From Listeria booriae (lineage in GTDB: Bacteria; Bacillota; Bacilli; Lactobacillales; Listeriaceae), in assembly GCF_000766865.1 (NCBI RefSeq), contig NZ_JNFA01000011.1:124001-188000 (forward strand): a stretch of DNA of 64,000 nucleotides. The letters are read 5' to 3'. Below are positions 15,771-24,696 of this stretch, piece after piece (position 1 is the stretch's first letter; every line of letters begins with the position of its first letter). The translations under genes and the position numbers were made by a program. The notes below the pieces were generated by a model. That model did not search any database. It was not told where the DNA came from and saw only the letters and a list, made by a program, of their open reading frames with translations.

Positions 15771-17093
15771 ATGAAAATTGCAGTAGCAGGAACGGGCTAT
15801 GTTGGACTCGTCACAGGTACATGTTTAGCCAAAATTGGGCACACGGTATTCTGCGTTGATAAAGAAGCAAGCAAAATCGCACAATTACGACGAGGCGAGT
15901 CCCCTATTTATGAACCTGGTTTAGAAGCCGAAATTGTCGAAGCGAAAGATGCAGGCCGACTGCATTTCACTACGGATTATGCCGTTGCGTATCGCCAGGC
16001 AGAAGTCATTATGATTGGCGTAGCAACACCGGAAAACACCGATGGTTCCGCGAATTTACAAGCACTATATCAAGTTTGCGAACAAATCGCGACTTCGATT
16101 ACATCACCAACCCTCGTTGTCGTGAAATCCACCGTACCAATTGGGACAAATGATCGATTAGCGGCTTATTTTGACCAGTTACTTGGCGACTCTCGTAAAA
16201 GCTGGGTGGAAGTTGCTTCGAATCCGGAATTCTTATCGCAAGGAACGGCCTTACGCGACACGCTTCAAGCAGAGCGAATTGTAATTGGGACGGAAAGTCA
16301 GGAAGCAGCGGATATATTGACAGAAATCTACACGCCTTTTGACCAACCCATTTTAAAAATGAACCGTCGTAGTGCGGAGATGGTGAAATATGCTTCGAAT
16401 GACTTTTTAGCGTTGAAGATATCGTTTGTGAATGATATCGCGAATTTGTGTGAGGCTGTGGGCGCGGATATTGATGAAGTAACGAGTGGTATGGGCGCGG
16501 ATTCACGAATTGGTTCTCGCTTTTTAGCTCCCGGGATTGGGTATGGCGGTTCGTGTTTTCCGAAAGACACGAAGGCTTTGCATTGGCTTGCCGAAGAAGC
16601 TGGTTATACGTTAAAAACCATTCGGGCCGCGATTGATGTGAATGAAAAACAACGCTTCAAACTGATGCAAGCTGCGCGCAAGGACATCCCACTTTTTGCT
16701 GGGAAAAAAATTGCCGTCTTAGGCGCGACATTCAAACCAGGAACGGATGATTTGCGGGAAGCTCCTTCCATTCCTAATTTGCAGATGTTGTTAAATGAAG
16801 GCGCGGACGTTCATGTGTATGATCCGGTTGGCCTGCCTAACTTGGAGAATGTGTTTGGTTCTCGCCTGCATTACGGCGAATCGGTAGCTAGCGTGTTGCA
16901 AGGCGCCGATGCTTGTTTCATTTTTACCGAATGGGCTGTGTTTAAGGAGATGGATTTGGCGCTATTCCATACGATGCGCGAACCGCGGGTCTACGATGGA
17001 CGCAATTGTTTTTCTGTGAAAGCCGCAGAACAAGCTGGGTTACAGTACTATTCGATTGGTCGCGCGCGCGTAGGAGGGGCTGTTTTTGCCTAG
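15771..17093 (+). CDS. UDP-glucose/GDP-mannose 6-dehydrogenase family
   Basis: A 440-aa NAD-dependent dehydrogenase. It has the Rossmann GTGYVGLVTG start, VVKSTVPIGT, the NPEFLSQGTA region, the catalytic cysteine in GYGGSCFPKDTKAL (about 260) and the C-terminal FKPGTDDLREAPS domain. It oxidises a nucleotide sugar at C6, most often UDP-glucose to UDP-glucuronate (Ugd/TuaD). The polymer therefore probably contains a uronic acid. It lies 18 nt after the GT2 gene and overlaps the next GT2. Confidence 0.95.
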   Translation: MKIAVAGTGYVGLVTGTCLAKIGHTVFCVDKEASKIAQLRRGESPIYEPGLEAEIVEAKDAGRLHFTTDYAVAYRQAEVIMIGVATPENTDGSANLQALYQVCEQIATSITSPTLVVVKSTVPIGTNDRLAAYFDQLLGDSRKSWVEVASNPEFLSQGTALRDTLQAERIVIGTESQEAADILTEIYTPFDQPILKMNRRSAEMVKYASNDFLALKISFVNDIANLCEAVGADIDEVTSGMGADSRIGSRFLAPGIGYGGSCFPKDTKALHWLAEEAGYTLKTIRAAIDVNEKQRFKLMQAARKDIPLFAGKKIAVLGATFKPGTDDLREAPSIPNLQMLLNEGADVHVYDPVGLPNLENVFGSRLHYGESVASVLQGADACFIFTEWAVFKEMDLALFHTMREPRVYDGRNCFSVKAAEQAGLQYYSIGRARVGGAVFA

Positions 17094-17994
17094 TGTTTCG
17101 ATTATTTTACCGGTTTATAATGTGGCGCCCTATTTGAAAGCGTGCTTGGATAGCTTGTGTGTTCAAACGTTTCAGGATTTTGAAATGATTGCTGTGAACG
17201 ATGGTAGTACGGATGAGAGTTTAGCGATTTTAGAGGCATATCAGGGAATTTTACCCCAGTTACGGATTATTTCACAGCCGAATCAAGGGTTATCTGCTGC
17301 TCGAAACCGAGGATTACAGGAGGTCGTGGGGAAATATGTGTACTTTCTGGATTCGGATGATTATTTGCAGCACGATATGTTGGAAGCTTGCTTTTCATTG
17401 GCGGAACGTAATCACGTCGATGTGATTAAATTCGATGCGGAGCCGTTTGCCGAAGCTGGTATGACAATCACGAATAGCTACGATTCCAGACCATGGCTTG
17501 CAGAAACACGCATCTACAATCAACAAGCATGGCTTCAAGCGCAGCGAAACCATTACAATTCGCCCGTTTGGTTACTATTCATTCGCGCCGAACTATTTGC
17601 CAAACACGACCTTCGTTTTTTGGCTGGCGTTTTGCATGAAGACGAACTGTTCACTCCGCAGTTATTCACAAAAGCGGAAACCTTCCAATACATTGCGCAA
17701 CCTTTTTTCAAAAGAAGATATCGCGCTGGCTCGATTATGCAAAACAATATTTATCAGAGTCAAGCGTCGTACGATTCGAAGTTGCGAGTAGTTCGAGAAC
17801 TTGATGTTGCGAGTAAGCAAGCCAAGTCTGATGCAGCCATCGATTTTCTCATCTGGCGACGGAATACATTATACATGGATAGCCGCGGCTACGCCAAAAA
17901 CCTGCGTCAGGCGTCTCCGCTACCTTTTATGCTAAGTAAACGACTAGAAATGCGCGCAGCAATCCGCAGAATTAGGAAAGGCTGGAAACGATGA
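17086..17994 (+). CDS. Glycosyltransferase family 2
   Basis: A 302-aa GT-A enzyme starting at TTG 17086 inside the end of the dehydrogenase gene (GGAGGGGC site upstream). Motifs: SIILPVYNVAPYLKACLDSL, NDGSTDES, GLSAARNRGL and FLDSDDYL (the DxD-type site). The C-terminal half has LHEDELFTPQLF, as in the EpsH/EpsJ/CpsJ group. Distinct from the GT2 at 14835, so it adds another residue of the repeat. Confidence 0.93.
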   Translation: MPSVSIILPVYNVAPYLKACLDSLCVQTFQDFEMIAVNDGSTDESLAILEAYQGILPQLRIISQPNQGLSAARNRGLQEVVGKYVYFLDSDDYLQHDMLEACFSLAERNHVDVIKFDAEPFAEAGMTITNSYDSRPWLAETRIYNQQAWLQAQRNHYNSPVWLLFIRAELFAKHDLRFLAGVLHEDELFTPQLFTKAETFQYIAQPFFKRRYRAGSIMQNNIYQSQASYDSKLRVVRELDVASKQAKSDAAIDFLIWRRNTLYMDSRGYAKNLRQASPLPFMLSKRLEMRAAIRRIRKGWKR

Positions 17995-19268
17995 AAGACA
18001 CGAAAAAACAACGATTATTGCAGAATACTATCTTTTTATATCTCTTGACTTTCTCGGGCTACTTTTTCAGCCTGATTACGGTGCCATATCAAACGCGGAT
18101 TTTAGGGCCTGAATTCTACGGAAAAGTAGGTTTTGCGGTCGCTATGATGACTTATTTCCGCTTAATTATTGATTTTGGCTTTATTTTGTCGGCCACCGCA
18201 GACATTTCCAAGCATCGCGAGAACAAACAAGCAGTTGCGAAAATATACACGGCTGTTATGTACGCGAAAGGGCTTTTGACGGGGCTTAGTCTCGTTGTTC
18301 TAGTAGGGATTTGTTACGCCATTCCGATGCTTCGGCAAGATTTCTTATTATACATCCTGACCTTTGCATCTGTTGCAGTGAGCGCGTTCTTACCTGATTT
18401 TCTGTATCGCGGTTTAGAAACGATGAAACGCATCACGATTCGTACTGTCGCTATCCAAGCCTTTTTTGTGAGCATGATTTTCCTCTTTTTAAAAACCCCT
18501 CAACAGTATTACTTCGTGCCATTGTTTACGTTAATCGGTAACGCCGTTGCGCTGATTTTGGCACAACGACACGTATCTCGCTCGTTAAAAATAAAGTTCG
18601 TACCACTAGAAAAAGGCTATTTGAAACACACGATTCGCGAGTCGAGCCCCTTCTTCTTCTCACGCATCGCAGCCACGGTATACCAAGTGACAAACACGTT
18701 CTTCTTAGGTCTCATGTACACGCCTGGCAATGTAAACGTTGGTATGTATGTCGCTTCAGATCGGCTCGTAGGCACTGCCAAAACTGCTTTTTCTCCCATT
18801 GCGGATAGTTTATATCCCTATATGGTGAAAAATCGCGACTTTCGCTTGCTAAAAAAAATTCTCTGGCTGATCATGCCACCACTTATCATTGGGTGTATCG
18901 TTTTGGGTATTTATGCAAATCCATTCATGGCTTGGTTTCTCGGTCCCGCGTTCTACGATGCTGGCTCGATTTTGCGCATCTTACTACCAATCATCGCCAT
19001 GACACCACTCGTGTACTTGTTAGGTTTCCCAACACTATCTCCAATGGGACTGGCCAGACACGCGAACCGTTCGACAATGATTTCCGCGGTCGTTCAAATT
19101 ATCGGCTTATCCTTGCTATTTTTCACAGGCATTTTCACCGTGCATACGCTCTGTTACGTAACCCTCGTCTCCCAATTTACCGTATTGCTTTACCGAGGTC
19201 TCATCGTGTGGAAAAACCGCCATATCTTCGCTACAAAGGAGCTAAAAATCGATGTTTCTGAAACTTAA
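17991..19268 (+). CDS. Wzx-type repeat-unit flippase
   Basis: A 425-aa MATE-like oligosaccharide flippase with about 12 membrane segments. It shows the N-terminal FLYLLTFSGYFFSLITVPYQ and RILGPEFYGKVGFA signature of polysaccharide biosynthesis proteins. It moves undecaprenyl-linked repeat units across the membrane to the Wzy polymerase. It overlaps the preceding gene by 4 nt (ATGA) and the next by 17 nt. Confidence 0.92.
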   Translation: MKDTKKQRLLQNTIFLYLLTFSGYFFSLITVPYQTRILGPEFYGKVGFAVAMMTYFRLIIDFGFILSATADISKHRENKQAVAKIYTAVMYAKGLLTGLSLVVLVGICYAIPMLRQDFLLYILTFASVAVSAFLPDFLYRGLETMKRITIRTVAIQAFFVSMIFLFLKTPQQYYFVPLFTLIGNAVALILAQRHVSRSLKIKFVPLEKGYLKHTIRESSPFFFSRIAATVYQVTNTFFLGLMYTPGNVNVGMYVASDRLVGTAKTAFSPIADSLYPYMVKNRDFRLLKKILWLIMPPLIIGCIVLGIYANPFMAWFLGPAFYDAGSILRILLPIIAMTPLVYLLGFPTLSPMGLARHANRSTMISAVVQIIGLSLLFFTGIFTVHTLCYVTLVSQFTVLLYRGLIVWKNRHIFATKELKIDVSET

Positions 19269-20409
19269 AAAAGCTTTTCGTCTCTTTCAACAACGTTTCC
19301 GATTCGGCAATTTTGCCTACTATTACTGGCTTCTCCCGATTCAGTCGAAAAAAATTGTTGTCACCGCCCATTACGGCCGCGGATATGGTGACAGTCCGAA
19401 ATACATCGTGGAGGCTTTGCTACATCAGGGTTTCGATATCGTGTGGCTTATCCAAAAAGGACAAGAATCCTCACTACCAACAAGTGTCCGCCCAGTGCTA
19501 TACGGCTCCAGACAAGCATTACGCGAACTAGCCACAGCCCAAGTGTGGATTGACAACTGCCGCCAAAAATATAGCCCACCCAAACGAAAAAAACAGCGCT
19601 ACATTCAGACATGGCACAGCCCACTCCGCCTCAAAAAAATCGAAAAAGACGCGGAAAACCAGCTACCTGCGGCCTACTTGGATCGCGCCAAACGAGATGC
19701 CAAGAAATGTGATTACATGCTAGCTGGCTCCACCTTTAGCCAACAGATGTACAAAAAAGCTTTTTGGTTCCAAGGCGAGGTTCTATTAACTGGAACCCCA
19801 CGATGCGATGTATTTTTCCAAGCGAACACAGCCATCAAGCAACGCGTCACAACACATTTCGGCATTCCAAGCACCACCAATATTGCTTTATACGCGCCAA
19901 CTTTCCGAAAAAACGAAACAGCATCGGCATACTTACACGCATTTACAGCACTAAAACAGGCGTTACAAACCAAGTTTAGCAGCGATTGGAAAATCCTCAT
20001 TCGCCTTCATCCCAATGTCGCACACCTTGCTTCTGAATTTCTAACAGACGCCGATGTTCTGCAGGCCACGGATTATCCCGATATGCAAGAACTCCTTGTC
20101 GCAACAGACCTACTGCTTACCGATTATTCCTCCAGCATGTTCGACATGGCGATCGCCGGCAAAAAAGTGATGCTCTACACACCCGACATCCAGGAATATC
20201 TGGCGACCGAACGCGATTTGTATTTTGACATCCAGGCACTACCGTTCCCACTTGCCCACACACCAACAGAACTAATACAGCAAGTCTACCAATTCAATGA
20301 AAGCCACTACAGCCAACAACTTGCGGCATTTAATGCAAGTATCCAACAATGCGAAACAGGTCACGCTGCAAGTACCATCGCAACTAAAATCAAGGCAATT
20401 TGCCACTAA
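19252..20409 (+). CDS. CDP-glycerol:poly(glycerophosphate) transferase family
   Basis: A 385-aa TagB/TagF-family enzyme with the GxGDSPKYI donor-side loop, QTWHSPLRLKKI (TWHG-like, catalytic-type His), GTPRCDVFF, YAPTFR, LHPNV and the DLLLTDYSSSMFDMA signature. It transfers glycerol phosphate from CDP-glycerol to a saccharide or growing chain. The cytidylyltransferase that makes CDP-glycerol is encoded next. Together they imply glycerol-phosphate decoration or backbone in the polymer. AAAGGAG precedes the start. Confidence 0.93.
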   Translation: MFLKLKKAFRLFQQRFRFGNFAYYYWLLPIQSKKIVVTAHYGRGYGDSPKYIVEALLHQGFDIVWLIQKGQESSLPTSVRPVLYGSRQALRELATAQVWIDNCRQKYSPPKRKKQRYIQTWHSPLRLKKIEKDAENQLPAAYLDRAKRDAKKCDYMLAGSTFSQQMYKKAFWFQGEVLLTGTPRCDVFFQANTAIKQRVTTHFGIPSTTNIALYAPTFRKNETASAYLHAFTALKQALQTKFSSDWKILIRLHPNVAHLASEFLTDADVLQATDYPDMQELLVATDLLLTDYSSSMFDMAIAGKKVMLYTPDIQEYLATERDLYFDIQALPFPLAHTPTELIQQVYQFNESHYSQQLAAFNASIQQCETGHAASTIATKIKAICH

Positions 20410-20425
20410 AGGAGACCCATCAATC

Positions 20426-20854
20426 ATGCGCAAACACTACAAAATCGGTTATACAACAGGTGTCTACGATATGTTTCACATCGGGCATTTAAATCTATTA
20501 AAACGAGCCAAAGCCCAATGCGACTACCTCATTGTCGGAGTAACCATAGACGAACTCGTTTCCTATAAGAAAAAACAAGCTATCATCCCCTTTGAAGAAC
20601 GCATCGAGATCGTGAAACATATTAGCTATGTCGATGAAGTCGTCCCGCAAGTCAACATGAATAAAATGGAAGCATGGCAACGACTAGGATTTGACGCTAT
20701 TTTCGTGGGTGACGATTGGAAAGGAAGCGACACTTGGAACCAATTCGAAGCGGATTTCAGCAAAGTTGGCGTTTCCATCGAGTATTTGCCGTACACGAAA
20801 GGCACCTCTTCCACCCAGTTGCGCCAAACACTTCAAACCATTAACGGGAGGTAA
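20426..20854 (+). CDS. Glycerol-3-phosphate cytidylyltransferase-like
   Basis: A 142-aa nucleotidyltransferase. Start placed at ATG 20426 with AAAGGAGACC before it; the frame extending to 20297 lies inside the preceding gene. It has the TTGVYDMFHIGHLNLLKRA region with the HxGH motif (HIGH), WKGSDTW and TKGTSSTQL (RTxGISTT-like). TagD/GCT enzymes make CDP-glycerol from CTP and glycerol 3-phosphate. Position behind the CDP-glycerol transferase supports that substrate. Confidence 0.9.
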   Translation: MRKHYKIGYTTGVYDMFHIGHLNLLKRAKAQCDYLIVGVTIDELVSYKKKQAIIPFEERIEIVKHISYVDEVVPQVNMNKMEAWQRLGFDAIFVGDDWKGSDTWNQFEADFSKVGVSIEYLPYTKGTSSTQLRQTLQTINGR

Positions 20855-20857
20855 CAC

Positions 20858-21862
20858 ATGACGACAAAACGGATGGATTGGATTGATACAGCAAAGGGAA
20901 TCGGTATTTTTCTCGTCGTTTGGGGACATTTCTATGCAAGTGATACTTTAAAAATTATCATTTATGGCTTTCACATGCCGCTCTTCTTCTTTCTTTCGGG
21001 CTACCTGTACAAGACGCATGCCATCTCACTTCCTGCCTTTTTAAAGAAAAAATGCAAACAACTACTCGTCCCGTTTTTCCTTTTTCAAATCATCACATTT
21101 GTCGTCGTTGGTGCCTTAACTTTCGTAGCATCCAAGCAATTAACCGCATCGCCAATTACCATGCTACAACAGTTCTTCTTTCTAAACGGAGACGTAGGAT
21201 TCAATAGTCCGCTTTGGTTTTTAGTCGTTTTATTCAGCGTGGAAGTCATATTCTTTGTTATGATGCGCTATTTTTCCAAATGGCAGTGGCTAGTTGCTCT
21301 CTTGTTTCTGATACTCGCCGTCTTTCTCAGTACCAAAAGCGGCATTCGCCTCACGTGGGGCTTGCAAATCATGCCGCTAAGTTGGTTATTTTACTATGCT
21401 GGTTTCCAATGTCGTTCGTGGTATTTTTTAACATGGAAATTACTCCAGAAAAAGTATATTATCTTACTAATGGCGCTTTCTTATGTATTAGCCGTTTTTT
21501 ACCTAAACCAAGGGCAAATTGTTGGTTTCAGAAGCAATAATCTGGGGAATTTCTTTGTTTTCGCTGTCGCCGCGATTCTTGGCATTCTTGTTTTCTGCCT
21601 GATTTGTAAGCGTATTGGCAAGTCCAAGTTATGGGGATTATTTGGACGGCATTCCTTAGTTATCATGGGGACACATTATTTTTTCCTAATGCTCTATGCC
21701 AACGGATGGAAAATACTCACGCACCAGTCATTAAACGCGGCCTACCCAACATGGATTACTTTGCTACTCACCTGTTTTGCGTTCCTTATCTACTATCTTT
21801 GCTTCCACATACAAAACCTTATTCACAAAAACAATAGACAAAAAAAGGAGTTTTTTCAGTGA
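20858..21862 (+). CDS. Acyltransferase 3 family O-acyltransferase
   Basis: A 334-aa membrane enzyme with about 10 hydrophobic segments. The AT3 hallmarks are at the N terminus: RMDWIDTAKGIGIFLVVWGH (catalytic-type His) and FHMPLFFFLSGYLY. These enzymes move acyl, usually acetyl, groups across the membrane onto sugars. No fused SGNH domain is present here, but the next gene carries one, so the acyl transfer or removal partner may be that secreted protein. GGGAGG precedes the start. Confidence 0.92.
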   Translation: MTTKRMDWIDTAKGIGIFLVVWGHFYASDTLKIIIYGFHMPLFFFLSGYLYKTHAISLPAFLKKKCKQLLVPFFLFQIITFVVVGALTFVASKQLTASPITMLQQFFFLNGDVGFNSPLWFLVVLFSVEVIFFVMMRYFSKWQWLVALLFLILAVFLSTKSGIRLTWGLQIMPLSWLFYYAGFQCRSWYFLTWKLLQKKYIILLMALSYVLAVFYLNQGQIVGFRSNNLGNFFVFAVAAILGILVFCLICKRIGKSKLWGLFGRHSLVIMGTHYFFLMLYANGWKILTHQSLNAAYPTWITLLLTCFAFLIYYLCFHIQNLIHKNNRQKKEFFQ

Positions 21863-23970
21863 ACAGATTTATTCAAAAATGCATTATTTTATTCGTAATT
21901 CCGGTATTTTTATTAAGTAATTTCCATCTCGTAACAGCAGCGGCAGAGCAAGAATACAAAATTTCCGACCTATTTCCCGACCCAATTCTTGCCGAAACCA
22001 TCGCTACTACACTCAAAAAAAGCCCTAGCGATACCGTAACAAAAACACAATTAACCAAATTCGGCTCGCTCGTCATCAAAAATCAAAAAGTCCGTGATTT
22101 GACTGGTTTGGAGTACTTAACCAACATCACTGGACTACAACTCACCAATACAGATGTCGCTGATTTAACACCGATTGCCAATCTAACAGCATTGAAAACG
22201 ATCACGCTTACTTACAACCAAATCTCAGACATTACAGCCCTTCAAAAACTAAGCAACACCAAGAGTCTGCAACTACAGGGGAATCAAATAAAGGACATCA
22301 CAGCATTAAGCCAGCTAACCAATCTGACAAGCTTGAACGTCTACACGAATCAAATCAGCTCCATCAGCCCACTAGCAAAACTACCAAAAATAACGACTTT
22401 AGATTTAGGCATGAATCGTATTCAAGACATCACACCATTAGCTAACTTAACAACTTTACAATCAGTGCAACTCAATTCCAACGCAATCACAGATGTCTCA
22501 CCATTGCAGCATTTGCCAGCACTATCCGTTCTGGGTTTATTTGCCAACAATATTAGCGACATCTCGCCAATTAGCCAATTAACAACATTGACCAGTCTAG
22601 ATTTCACGCGAAACAATATCACCGACATGAGTAGCTTAGCGAAACTCACCAACTTAACCTACTTAAAAGCGAACGAAAACAAGATGCAAGACGCGAGTGT
22701 CGTTCGTTATTTTCCGGCCTTGACCTATCTTAATCTTGCGGATAACGCGTTGACGGATGTTTCACCATTACAAAACCTCGTGCTTTTGCAACAACTAAAT
22801 CTATCTGGCAACCATCTGACGAACCTCACACCTTTGAAGAATATGACGAACTTGGATAGTTTTTTCGCCATCAATCAACATGTAAGTGCACCAGCGACAA
22901 GCGTTGGCGATACGACATCGATGCTTCTAAAAGATAAAGACGGGCAACCGCTGACAATAAACACCGCTACGGCATACCATTTGGATAACGACTATCTTAC
23001 ATGGGACGAAGCTGGGAATAACCAACTCACATGGCGGAACAACGACGGTACATTTAGCGGTAATTTGACACAAACCGTGCGGAAAACCACGCAAGTTTTT
23101 GTAGATGATTTTATGTTGGGAGATAAGTACATAACAGGGATTTACAGCAACCCTGATGTCACGCAAATGAGCGTCCAAGTCAACCAGAAAGTTTATTACG
23201 GCGGCGATGTCATCAATCATAAACTCAAGTTCTACATCGAAGGCAAAATAACGAAGGCTACCGATACCGTTACGATAAAAACCTATAACAAAAAAGGCGA
23301 GCTCCTCGAAACAACGACACTAAATGTCGAGGAAACTCCGCCTAGCATCGCCAAATGGAAAGCGTCCAATGTACTCTTCTTAGGTGACAGTATCACGGCT
23401 GGACTTCGAGCAAACATCGCCTATCCAAGCATTGTTTCGAAACAATTACGCTTCCCAACACTGCAAAGCGAAGGCATCAGCGGCGCTACAGTGGCACAAA
23501 ACAGCGCATCCACCGTACAATCTTTAGTACAACGACTAGAAGCTATCGACACGTCCAAAATCACGGATGTTGTCATCTTCGGAGGAACCAATGATTTCTA
23601 TTACGATACACCGCTTGGCTCGCTTAATAGCACTGATAAAAACACGTTTTACGGCGCGCTAAATACAATTGCAGCAAAGCTAACCGCACAAAATAAGAAA
23701 ATCTATTTCATCACTCCGATGTGGCGCTCACGACAACTAGCTGGAGACGCGAAGGATTCCGATAACTACACAAATACGAACGGTGTTTACTTAAACGACT
23801 ACGGCACCGCAATAAAAAACATCGCGCAAAAATACAACGCACCATGTTTAGACCTGTACAGCCAGAAATCAATGTACGACTATACCTTGCAAGATGGCGT
23901 ACATCCTAATGACGAAGGCCAGTATTTCATCGGCAACACAGTAGCCAATTGGATGAATAACGCTTATTAA
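21859..23970 (+). CDS. Internalin-like LRR protein fused to SGNH esterase domain
   Basis: A 703-aa secreted protein starting at GTG 21859 (4-nt overlap with the acyltransferase gene). Order: signal peptide (about 1-30), internalin cap (about 35-75), about eleven 22-residue LRRs (about 80-345), a linker, an Ig-like module (about 415-495, VYYGGD and KFYIE), then an SGNH/GDSL hydrolase domain to the end. Catalytic blocks are intact: GDS with Ser511, GGTND at 575-579, and DGVH with Asp679 and His682. No LPXTG, GW or WxL anchor. SGNH enzymes of this type remove or transfer O-acetyl groups. Acting on the island's polymer is inference. A terminator follows at once. Confidence 0.92.
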   Translation: MNRFIQKCIILFVIPVFLLSNFHLVTAAAEQEYKISDLFPDPILAETIATTLKKSPSDTVTKTQLTKFGSLVIKNQKVRDLTGLEYLTNITGLQLTNTDVADLTPIANLTALKTITLTYNQISDITALQKLSNTKSLQLQGNQIKDITALSQLTNLTSLNVYTNQISSISPLAKLPKITTLDLGMNRIQDITPLANLTTLQSVQLNSNAITDVSPLQHLPALSVLGLFANNISDISPISQLTTLTSLDFTRNNITDMSSLAKLTNLTYLKANENKMQDASVVRYFPALTYLNLADNALTDVSPLQNLVLLQQLNLSGNHLTNLTPLKNMTNLDSFFAINQHVSAPATSVGDTTSMLLKDKDGQPLTINTATAYHLDNDYLTWDEAGNNQLTWRNNDGTFSGNLTQTVRKTTQVFVDDFMLGDKYITGIYSNPDVTQMSVQVNQKVYYGGDVINHKLKFYIEGKITKATDTVTIKTYNKKGELLETTTLNVEETPPSIAKWKASNVLFLGDSITAGLRANIAYPSIVSKQLRFPTLQSEGISGATVAQNSASTVQSLVQRLEAIDTSKITDVVIFGGTNDFYYDTPLGSLNSTDKNTFYGALNTIAAKLTAQNKKIYFITPMWRSRQLAGDAKDSDNYTNTNGVYLNDYGTAIKNIAQKYNAPCLDLYSQKSMYDYTLQDGVHPNDEGQYFIGNTVANWMNNAY

Positions 23971-23976
23971 ACAATA

Positions 23977-24020
23977 AAAGCAACGCATCTTTATTTCGCG
24001 GAATAAAAATGCGTTGCTTT
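23977..24020. terminator. Bidirectional terminator at end of EPS operon
   Basis: AAAGCAACGCAT pairs with ATGCGTTGCTTT (12 bp), with T-rich sequence on the + side and A-run before it. It lies between the LRR-esterase gene and the convergent regulator gene. Confidence 0.85.
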
Positions 24021-24027
24021 CTTATGC

Positions 24028-24696
24028 CTATTTCATAGGAACCTTCGAGCCGTTGATATAAAATAGATTGTTCGCTGTTTTTGTTTTTAAGAAATGCTCT
24101 TTCTTGAGTTCTTTAATGAGAATCGTGATTGTGTTTACGCTCAAGTTCGCGTATTCAGCAATCAGTTTCTTCGAGAAGCTTTTAGGTAGAATAACCATAT
24201 CATCTTCTCTAACACCGAAGTCTTGTGCTAAATCAATGAGCACTGCCTCCATTCTTTCTAAGCCTTTCAAAGTTAAGAAGGAATGATTTTTTAGTAGTAA
24301 ATTGCGTTCTTCTTTCTCTATCAAATATAGGAATAGCCAGCCTTCTTGGAGACTAAATAGGTATTCCATTACTTCTAGTTTTTCAAAAACGTAAAGTTCG
24401 CAAGGCTCTATTGTTTGTATTGTACACAATGGCTTGTCATTCATGACTAATGTGTCTAAGCCTAAGAACCTTCCTTTTCCCATAAAGCCAAGCGATGAGG
24501 ATACAATGCCTCTTCTGATGAAGTAAATGTTCTCGTTGTGGACGCCGGCTTCAATGAGGGTTTGTTTCTTGTCTATTTCTAATTCTTTTGGGTGTATGTG
24601 ATCGCTTAGAAGAAGATTTTCTAGAAAAACCGTACTATTGAAATTTTTCTCAATTATGTTTTTATCGTATAATTCTACTAACATGTCTCTATACAT
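24028..24696 (-). CDS. Crp/Fnr (PrfA-like) regulator, type B, right copy
   Basis: A 222-aa Crp/Fnr-family protein. The start is set at ATG 24694-24696: GGAGG lies 10 nt upstream, whereas the GTG at 24705 is only 1 nt from it. The ATG also aligns with the MYxxL start of the paralogue at 6047. Sensor barrel about 35-120; LFSLQEGWLFLYLIEKE helix; winged helix near IAEYANLSVNTITILIKEL. It is convergent with the EPS operon and divergent from the type-A gene at 25224, the mirror image of the left pair. Confidence 0.88.
   Translation of the reverse strand: MYRDMLVELYDKNIIEKNFNSTVFLENLLLSDHIHPKELEIDKKQTLIEAGVHNENIYFIRRGIVSSSLGFMGKGRFLGLDTLVMNDKPLCTIQTIEPCELYVFEKLEVMEYLFSLQEGWLFLYLIEKEERNLLLKNHSFLTLKGLERMEAVLIDLAQDFGVREDDMVILPKSFSKKLIAEYANLSVNTITILIKELKKEHFLKTKTANNLFYINGSKVPMK

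Noticed and set aside
20297..20425. N-terminal extension of the cytidylyltransferase
   Set aside because: Lies inside the preceding gene. The family start is MRKHYKIGYTTG at 20426 with a good ribosome site.
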